From Bacillus sp. Y1 (GTDB lineage: Bacteria; Bacillota; Bacilli; Bacillales; Cytobacillaceae): 64,000 nucleotides of DNA. Of this stretch, positions 58,389 to 64,000 are shown in pieces. The position numbers were made by a program, and so were the translations under genes. The stretch covers positions 1,130,501-1,194,500 of the forward strand of contig NZ_CP030028.1 of NCBI RefSeq assembly GCF_003586445.1. The letters run 5' to 3'. Under the pieces are notes generated by a model. It was not told the DNA's origin and did no database searches. It worked only from the letters and a program-made list of their open reading frames with translations. Position 1 is the stretch's first letter; each line of letters begins with the position of its first letter.

Positions 58389-58880
58389 TTAGTTATCCGT
58401 GGCTTTTTTGTATGCTTTGTATATTTGTTCGATATTTAATGGTCGCAGCATTCGGTTTTCCGGTTGATCGATTGGGTGAAATCCGAATTTTTCATACAGG
58501 CTGTGTGCATCCCTGGTGGTTAAATGAAAGGCAGCGCCCTTTAGCTTTGGCTCACTAACAATCGTTTCGATTAACCATTTGCTTAATCCCTGACCACGAT
58601 ACTCTTTTATCACAAAAACATCTGCTAAATAAGCAAATCTAACAAAATCAGTTATTACCCGAGCAAAGCCAATTTGCTTGGCAGAAGAGTTTTCTTCTGG
58701 ATTACCATCAAACAGTCCAAAACATACATTAGAGTTCTCTATGGATTTTTCTACTAAATCGGGAGTCATTCCCTTTCCCCAATAGGATTCGTGACAGATA
58801 AATTGTTCAATTACATCAAGATTTAAAAGATCTTTGTTCGTTGTAATAAAAAATTGATTATAAGAGTAGGTTGATTTCAA
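58389..58880 (-). CDS. GNAT-family N-acetyltransferase
   Basis: A 163-residue acetyltransferase with the acetyl-CoA loop of motif A, VIKEYRGQGLSKWL (R/QxxGxG/A pattern), and the motif B segment HSLYEKFGFHP. I start at TTG 58880 behind AAAGGAG; a GTG three codons earlier overlaps the site. Substrate unknown. It converges on the tandem array. Confidence 0.82.
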   Translation of the reverse strand: MKSTYSYNQFFITTNKDLLNLDVIEQFICHESYWGKGMTPDLVEKSIENSNVCFGLFDGNPEENSSAKQIGFARVITDFVRFAYLADVFVIKEYRGQGLSKWLIETIVSEPKLKGAAFHLTTRDAHSLYEKFGFHPIDQPENRMLRPLNIEQIYKAYKKATDN

Positions 58881-59000
58881 GAAGAACACTCCTTTCCTTC
58901 TTAACTATACCGATTTTTAGAATAATTTAAAATAATTAGTTTTTTATCCAATGGAATACCGATATAATAATAGAAGAGAAGTCAGTGGGAGGGGAGAAGG

Positions 59001-59789
59001 ATGAAAACGAATACTGAGTCCAATATAGTGTTAGTAAATGTGAATGGCCGAGTGGCAACGATACAATTGAATCGACCAGAGAGCTTAAATTCACTAAATC
59101 TGGAGCTAATCAAGGGATTGACGACAAAATTAAAGGAAATAAGTATTACAGATGATATTAATGTTGTGGTTTTAACTGGAAACGAACGTGCCTTTTCTTC
59201 AGGGGGCGATATAAAAATGATGCTACAGGAAACAAATGAAAGCGATTTCTTCAATGTGATGGACAGCATTAGCGAATTGGTAATGACTCTTTATTCGTTA
59301 CCAAAGCTAACTATTAGTGCTGTATCAGGTTCTGCTGCTGGTCTAGGTCTAAGTATAGCTTTAGCGACAGACTATATTCTAGCTGATGAAAAAAGCAAGC
59401 TTGCCATGAATTTTATTGGAATTGGTCTCGTACCTGATGGCGGAGCTCACTTCTTCCTTGAGAAAAAGTTGGGTGAGGATCAAGCAAAACAGCTAATTTG
59501 GGAAGGAAAAGTAATGACTGCAAATGAGGCATTACAAAAAGGCTTAATTCATCAGGTAGCTCCTAATTATTTGGATGCATTAAATCATAAGCTGGAGGAG
59601 TATTTAAAGAAACCAGTTCAAGCTATGATTAAAACAAAGAAAATATTGGTTGAAAAGAACCGTCCACAATTATTAAAAATTCTTGAACTTGAGAAATATG
59701 CACAGCATAAAATGAGACAAACGGAAGACCACAAAGAAGGAATCCGTGCCTTTGTAGAAAAACGAAAACCTCAGTTTAAAGGGAAGTGA
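59001..59789 (+). CDS. yhaR: Enoyl-CoA hydratase/isomerase family protein (YhaR-like)
   Basis: A 262-residue crotonase-fold protein. The oxyanion-hole segments are FSSGGDIK and GSAAGLG, with LVPDGGAHFF at the catalytic position, where Asp replaces the usual hydratase Glu; isomerase or other crotonase chemistry is therefore as likely as hydration. Length and position match B. subtilis YhaR. GGGAGGGGAG precedes the ATG. It is a single gene with a terminator. Confidence 0.85.
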   Translation: MKTNTESNIVLVNVNGRVATIQLNRPESLNSLNLELIKGLTTKLKEISITDDINVVVLTGNERAFSSGGDIKMMLQETNESDFFNVMDSISELVMTLYSLPKLTISAVSGSAAGLGLSIALATDYILADEKSKLAMNFIGIGLVPDGGAHFFLEKKLGEDQAKQLIWEGKVMTANEALQKGLIHQVAPNYLDALNHKLEEYLKKPVQAMIKTKKILVEKNRPQLLKILELEKYAQHKMRQTEDHKEGIRAFVEKRKPQFKGK

Positions 59790-59792
59790 AAA

Positions 59793-59827
59793 GAAACTCA
59801 GCCAATAGTTACTGGCTGAGTTTTATT
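59793..59827 (+). terminator. Terminator after the yhaR-like gene
   Basis: AAACTCAGCCA / TGGCTGAGTTT followed by T-rich sequence. Confidence 0.88.
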
Positions 59828-59925
59828 TTTACATAGGTGAATAGGTTCTTTCAAAATAGAAGTATAAAAAAACGCAACTTTTTCCATTCTCGCACGTAAT
59901 ACCTTATGAAAGAGGAGGGAAGGAC

Positions 59926-60825
59926 ATGGTGTTAAAAATTGAAAATATAACGAAGCGTTTTGGAACGTTTACGGCAGTGAACGATCTTTCTTTAACCATA
60001 CCAGAAAGAGAGATGTTTGGTCTTCTTGGGGCAAATGGAGCAGGGAAGACAACGACTTTTCGGATGATTTTAGGCTTAATGGATAGTAGTGAAGGACAAA
60101 TCACATGGAACGGAAAACCCATTAATTATTCAACGAGCAGATATATTGGGTACTTACCTGAAGAACGTGGACTGTATCCTAAATTAAAAGTAAAGGAACA
60201 AATTGTGTACTTGGCAAGGTTAAGAGGAATGGAGAAGGGAGAGGCACAGAAGGAATTAGAAAATTGGCTCGAAAGATTTAAAGTTCCTGAATATGCAAAC
60301 AAAAAGGTTGAAGAGCTTTCTAAGGGAAATCAGCAAAAAATTCAGTTTATCGCAGCCGTTCTACACAAACCAGAATTGCTTATACTTGATGAACCTTTTA
60401 GTGGACTTGACCCTGTAAATGTCGAGTTGTTAAAAGAGGCCGTACTGGACTTAAAGAAAAACGGATCAACGATTGTCTTTTCAAGTCACCGAATGGAGCA
60501 TGTAGAAGAGATGTGTGAACATTTATGTATCATGCATAAAGGAAGTCCAGTTGTACATGGCTCTCTTAGGGATATAAAGAAAAGCTTTGGTAAGAAAAAT
60601 GTAGTGATTCATGCTGATTTTTTACTCGACTTTTTAAAAGAGTTTCCTGGGGTGATAAAGCACAAAATGACCGCGGAAGGAATTCATCTTCAAATAACGG
60701 GGGAAAAAATAGCAGAGAAACTACTTAAGGAAATTGTACCTTACGGGTTTATACGAAAGTTTGCTCTTGAGGAGCCGAGTTTAAATGATATTTTTATCGA
60801 GAAGGTAGGTGCCTCGTATGAATAA
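59926..60825 (+). CDS. yhaQ: ABC exporter ATPase (YhaQ, NatA-like)
   Basis: A 299-residue ATPase: Walker A GANGAGKTT, signature LSKGNQQK, Walker B LLILDEPFSGLD and H-loop SSHR. The C-terminal 70 residues form a DUF4162-type extension. With YhaP it resembles the Na+ exporter NatAB, though substrate has not been shown. AGAGGAGGG precedes the start, and it overlaps yhaP by 8 bp. Confidence 0.9.
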   Translation: MVLKIENITKRFGTFTAVNDLSLTIPEREMFGLLGANGAGKTTTFRMILGLMDSSEGQITWNGKPINYSTSRYIGYLPEERGLYPKLKVKEQIVYLARLRGMEKGEAQKELENWLERFKVPEYANKKVEELSKGNQQKIQFIAAVLHKPELLILDEPFSGLDPVNVELLKEAVLDLKKNGSTIVFSSHRMEHVEEMCEHLCIMHKGSPVVHGSLRDIKKSFGKKNVVIHADFLLDFLKEFPGVIKHKMTAEGIHLQITGEKIAEKLLKEIVPYGFIRKFALEEPSLNDIFIEKVGASYE

Positions 60826-62071
60826 GTTTTGGATCATCCTGGCTCATACTTACATGAGTAAAGTGAAATCGAAATCATTTATTATTACAACAGCTGTTAC
60901 TTTAATCCTTATTTTAGGTCTTACGAATCTCTCGAACGTGATGGAGTATTTTAATAAAGGAGAATCAGGAGAGGAAATTGCAGTTGTTGATGAGAGTGGA
61001 GCACTTTTCTCTCCATTAAAGCAGCAAGTTGAAGCAGTCAATGAAGATATTAAACTAACCAAATTTACCGGGGACGAGGAAGCAGCAAAGGAAGCGATTA
61101 GAGAAGGTGAATATGATGGACTACTTCTTGTACGTTTAAACAACGTAAACTTACCTGAAGCAACCTATCATGCAATGACCATTGCTGATACAACCATTGC
61201 AAATGAGGTGAAAAATAGCCTTCAGCAATTGAAAACACAGTTAGCCGCCACACAAATGGAACTCTCATCAGAGGAGCTAGCAAAACTGTATGAGCCTGTT
61301 GACTTCGAGCAACTAGCATTAGAAAAAAATGCAAAAACAGAGGAAGAACTAAACCAAGCAAGAGGCCTTGTTTATGTACTTTTATTTGTCATCTATTTCT
61401 CTGTGATTCTATATGCAAACATGATTGCAATGGAAGTTGCGACGGAAAAATCTTCTCGTGTTATGGAGATACTTATTTCAAGTGTATCCCCAATTAAGCA
61501 GATGTTTGCTAAGATTCTTGGTATCGGTTTGTTAAGTATTACACAAATGGCTGTTTTACTTGGTGTAGGTTATGCTTCCATTAAGCAAAATCTTGATTCG
61601 ATGCAAGGGGGATTTTTTAGCTTCTTTGGTTTTGGAGATATACCGTTAGCTACCATTGTATATGCCGTTGTATTCTTTATTTTGGGATACTTCCTATATT
61701 CAACTCTTGCTGCCTTTCTTGGGTCACTTGTTAGTAGAATAGAAGACATTCAGCAGATGATTACACCAATGACGATGTTGATTGTTGCTGGTTTTATGAT
61801 CGCTATGTTTGGATTAGGTCAACCAGAAACACCTTTCATCACTATCTCCTCATATATACCGTTCTTTGCTCCAATGCTAATGTTTATGAGGGTTGGTATG
61901 TTATCGTTACCAATATGGGAGCCAATACTAGCAATTGCGATTCTTATCGTCACTATTATTCTTCTAGCAATCTTTGGTGCAAGAGTATATAGAGGTGGCG
62001 TATTAATGTATGGACGATCAACTTCTTTTAAAGACATTAAAAAAGCCCTCCAGCTTACAAAGAATGAATAA
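60818..62071 (+). CDS. yhaP: ABC exporter permease (YhaP, NatB-like)
   Basis: A 417-residue ABC2-type permease with one N-terminal helix, an extracellular domain of about 140 residues, and five or six C-terminal helices. The conserved EVATEKSSRVMEILISSV cytoplasmic coupling segment of NatB-like permeases is present. I start at ATG 60818 behind AAGGTAGGTG; a GTG three codons earlier is possible. Partner of YhaQ. Confidence 0.9.
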   Translation: MNKFWIILAHTYMSKVKSKSFIITTAVTLILILGLTNLSNVMEYFNKGESGEEIAVVDESGALFSPLKQQVEAVNEDIKLTKFTGDEEAAKEAIREGEYDGLLLVRLNNVNLPEATYHAMTIADTTIANEVKNSLQQLKTQLAATQMELSSEELAKLYEPVDFEQLALEKNAKTEEELNQARGLVYVLLFVIYFSVILYANMIAMEVATEKSSRVMEILISSVSPIKQMFAKILGIGLLSITQMAVLLGVGYASIKQNLDSMQGGFFSFFGFGDIPLATIVYAVVFFILGYFLYSTLAAFLGSLVSRIEDIQQMITPMTMLIVAGFMIAMFGLGQPETPFITISSYIPFFAPMLMFMRVGMLSLPIWEPILAIAILIVTIILLAIFGARVYRGGVLMYGRSTSFKDIKKALQLTKNE

Positions 62072-62103
62072 GCAAGCTTCGATTTTGAAGCTTGTTTTTT
62101 TTC
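62070..62103 (+). terminator. Terminator after yhaP
   Basis: AAGCAAGCTTC / GAAGCTTGTTT followed by TTTTT. Confidence 0.9.
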
Positions 62104-62132
62104 ATTTAGTAAAGGTATTGAACTTTGAAAAT

Positions 62133-62280
62133 TGTCCAGCTCCAGCGCCCAGCAACTAGTGTACTTCGAGCTTCTCCCTACGATAAGTCAACATCGAATC
62201 TCTTACGTTCTTCGTGTTTCCTTTATCTCAGTCGAAGCTCTCCAGTCCATACGTTGCTAAACGGCCGCCTCCGCTTTTCG
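62133..62280 (-). repeat. Structured dispersed repeat, copy C, upstream of yhaO
   Basis: Read on the minus strand it starts CGAAAAGCGGAGGCGGCC and ends GGGCGCTGGAGCTGGACAAT. Arms inside pair: GTTTAGCAAC with GTTGCTGGGC, and AGAGCTTCGA with GAAGCTCGAA. It shares the AAAAGCGGAG start and AGCTGGACAAT end with copy B. It occupies most of the 278-bp gap between yhaP and yhaO and holds no gene. Confidence 0.7.
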
Positions 62281-62349
62281 CTAGAACGTGCATTCGTATT
62301 TTTAAGATGCTAAAATATAGAAAAATAGAAATCCAAATGAGGAACGATT

Positions 62350-63570
62350 ATGAAGCGAGTAAAATTTATTCATGCTGCTGATTTGCATTTAGATAGTCCG
62401 ATGGTGGGGCTGAAGTCTTTGCCTCCAACCATTTTCTCACGCCTAAAGGAAAGTACATTTGTCGCACTTGAAAGAATCGTGAATAAGGCGATTGAGGAAA
62501 AAGTCGATTTTGTTATTTTAGCTGGCGACCTATTTGATAGTGAGGATAGAAGTATTAAAGCCCAAACAAGACTTCGTAATGAAATGAAGCGGCTTCAAAC
62601 TCATGGAATACCTGTATTTGCTATTCATGGAAACCATGATCACCTAGAAGGAAGTTGGACTCATCTTGATATGCCTGAGAACGTACATATCTTTTCTACA
62701 GATGTTGAAAGAAAGGTATATAAAACAGCAAGTGGACTCGATATCCATTTATACGGTTTTAGTTATCCTAGCCGGCATGTTTTTGAAAGAAAAATAGTTG
62801 ATTATCGGAAAGAGGAAGATGCAGATTTTCATATTGGAATTTTACATGGAAACATCGAAGGAAACCATGATCATGGAAATTATGCCCCTTTTTCATTAAA
62901 GGAATTACTAGACAAAGATTTTGATTATTGGGCTCTTGGACATATTCATAAGCGCATGATCCTCTCACAAGATCCTCCAGTCATTTATCCGGGAAATACG
63001 CAAGGGCGAAATAGAAAGGAAACAGGGATTAAAGGTGGGTATCTGATTGTGTTAGAGGAAGGGAAGAAAAGTTTTGAGTTCTTTCCTACCTCAGATTGTG
63101 TATGGATAGAAAAGGAAATCAATGTAAGTGAAGTAAATGGGTTTGAACAACTTTACTTAACTTGTAAAAGCGTGATTGATGCTGAGAGAGAAAATAAGAC
63201 AGGAATTCTGCTTAAACTCCATCTAACCAAGCTTTTAAAGGAAATTAATCCAAGTGAAAGAGACATTTTAAATGATTTATTGGAAGCTCTTCAAGAAGAT
63301 GAAAGAGAAGAAGCTTCCTTTGTTTGGCCATATGCTGTAACTGCTGAAGAACAGTGCATCTGGGATAAGGAGACATTGGCAAATCAAACTGATTTTTATG
63401 GGGAGTTATTTCGCCTTTCAGAGGAACCAGTGGAACTTGAAAGAGGTCTAGACTTATTATATCAGCATCCTCAAGCAAGGAAATTTTTGAACCCACTAAC
63501 CGATGAGGAAAAAAAAGAAATGATACGATATGCGGAGAGTTTTCTAGTGGAACAATTGTTAAAGGAGTAG
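62350..63570 (+). CDS. yhaO: YhaO, SbcD/Mre11-like metallophosphoesterase
   Basis: A 406-residue calcineurin-like phosphoesterase with motifs HAADLHLDSP, AGDLFDSED, GNHDH, GILHGN and LGHIHK, all metal ligands present. YhaO and YhaN are taken to form an Mre11/Rad50-like exonuclease pair for DNA repair; in B. subtilis they are DNA-damage-related. The C-terminal 120 residues are the capping region. yhaN follows at 12 bp. Confidence 0.9.
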   Translation: MKRVKFIHAADLHLDSPMVGLKSLPPTIFSRLKESTFVALERIVNKAIEEKVDFVILAGDLFDSEDRSIKAQTRLRNEMKRLQTHGIPVFAIHGNHDHLEGSWTHLDMPENVHIFSTDVERKVYKTASGLDIHLYGFSYPSRHVFERKIVDYRKEEDADFHIGILHGNIEGNHDHGNYAPFSLKELLDKDFDYWALGHIHKRMILSQDPPVIYPGNTQGRNRKETGIKGGYLIVLEEGKKSFEFFPTSDCVWIEKEINVSEVNGFEQLYLTCKSVIDAERENKTGILLKLHLTKLLKEINPSERDILNDLLEALQEDEREEASFVWPYAVTAEEQCIWDKETLANQTDFYGELFRLSEEPVELERGLDLLYQHPQARKFLNPLTDEEKKEMIRYAESFLVEQLLKE

Positions 63571-63582
63571 GAGGTGAAAGAC

Positions 63583-64000
63583 ATGAAAATTAAAGAAATA
63601 CAAATTTATGGTTATGGTAAATTAGAAAATGTTACGATTTCTAATCTAAATTCCTTTTCCGTTTTTTATGGAGAAAACGAAGCGGGCAAATCAACGATCA
63701 TGTCCTTTATACATAGTATGTTGTTTGGGTTTCCAACAAAAGTCCAGGCTGAGCAGAGGTATGAGCCGAAATCAGGAATTAGGTACGGTGGGAAGCTTCT
63801 TCTTGAAACAAGCGATAAAAGTCACATCGTTATTGAACGAACGAAAGGCAAAGCCACAGGTGATGTTACCGTTACTTTAGAGGATGGAACAAGGGGAGGA
63901 GAGGATCTCCTTAAAGAGCTTTTATCAAATATGGATAAATCTCTTTACCAATCTATCTTTTCATTTAATCTGCAGGGGCTACAAAATATCCATCAACTGA
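63583..64000 (+). CDS. yhaN: YhaN, large SMC/Rad50-like ATPase, 3' end cut by window
   Basis: The frame opens with ATG 63583 behind GTAGGAGGTG and is open to the window end (139 residues seen of a protein normally near 960). The N-terminal ATPase half has Walker A GENEAGKST (residues about 31-39), then the AAA_23-type continuation FSFNLQGLQ. The coiled coil and Walker B lie beyond the window. It forms a unit with yhaO. Confidence 0.9.
   Translation, partial: MKIKEIQIYGYGKLENVTISNLNSFSVFYGENEAGKSTIMSFIHSMLFGFPTKVQAEQRYEPKSGIRYGGKLLLETSDKSHIVIERTKGKATGDVTVTLEDGTRGGEDLLKELLSNMDKSLYQSIFSFNLQGLQNIHQL

Overview
The window comes from the chromosome of an endospore-forming Bacillaceae bacterium. Evidence includes an alpha/beta small acid-soluble spore protein, SpoVR, the YheC/YheD ATP-grasp spore-coat family, a low-GC genome, Bacillus-type rRNA genes and AGGAGG-type ribosome binding sites. 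Gene content and order follow, with rearrangements, the Bacillus subtilis yhc-yhd-yhe-yha segment: yhcT, yhcU, pgcA, yhdB, spoVR, a yhdP-like gene, bmrC/bmrD (yheI/yheH), sspB, yheD, yheC, yheB, yheA, yhaX, hemZ, yhaR, yhaQ, yhaP, yhaO, yhaN. I cannot name the species from sequence alone.

Layout. 1-7.7 kb: a translationally coupled cassette of a processive family-2 glycosyltransferase (5' end outside the window), a large membrane-anchored glycoside-hydrolase-like protein, a CheY-like regulator and a hybrid histidine kinase; probably an envelope or exopolysaccharide module under its own phosphorelay. 7.8-17 kb: housekeeping and stationary-phase genes (pseudouridine synthase, disulfide-bond pair, TetR regulator, phosphoglucomutase, carboxypeptidase, spoVR, C39-like peptidase). 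17.2-18.3 kb: a yybP-ykoY (Mn2+) riboswitch ahead of a TerC-family membrane protein. 18.4-25.7 kb: a complete rrn operon (tandem promoters, 16S, 23S, 5S) followed by 17 tRNA genes, with structured dispersed repeats and a family of post-tRNA hairpins in the spacers. 25.7-32 kb: a 42-codon gene, a YclJ/YclK-like two-component system, HtrA, a PspA operon and a PrsA-like foldase; several are envelope-stress functions. 32-40 kb: a CNNM/CorC-type transporter, a MerR gene with an apparent frameshift, a soluble sporulation-type kinase, the Fur-controlled feoAB operon with a small Cys-rich partner, an HTH regulator, an HPr-like protein and an MFS exporter. 40.3-44.6 kb: the heterodimeric drug exporter BmrC/BmrD behind a leader peptide and two stacked intrinsic terminators, an attenuation device. 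44.6-54.7 kb: sspB, msmX and its PucR-type neighbour, a CstR-like repressor, a four-gene overlapping operon of YheC/YheD ATP-grasp paralogues with a sigma-K-like promoter, then yheB and yheA. 54.8-64 kb: yhaX, hemZ, a 0.7-kb tandem repeat with 52/53-bp units arranged as 105-bp dimers, a GNAT acetyltransferase, yhaR, the yhaQ/yhaP ABC exporter, and yhaO plus the start of yhaN (DNA-end processing).

The less ordinary signals are: the tandem-repeat array after hemZ; three copies of a foldable dispersed repeat family (two inside the rRNA/tRNA unit); covarying hairpins that follow tRNA 3' ends; the bmr attenuator with two minimal ORFs; the frameshifted MerR gene; the expansion of YheC/YheD; and the first cassette. 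All functions are inferred from sequence reading and family knowledge; no database search was run.
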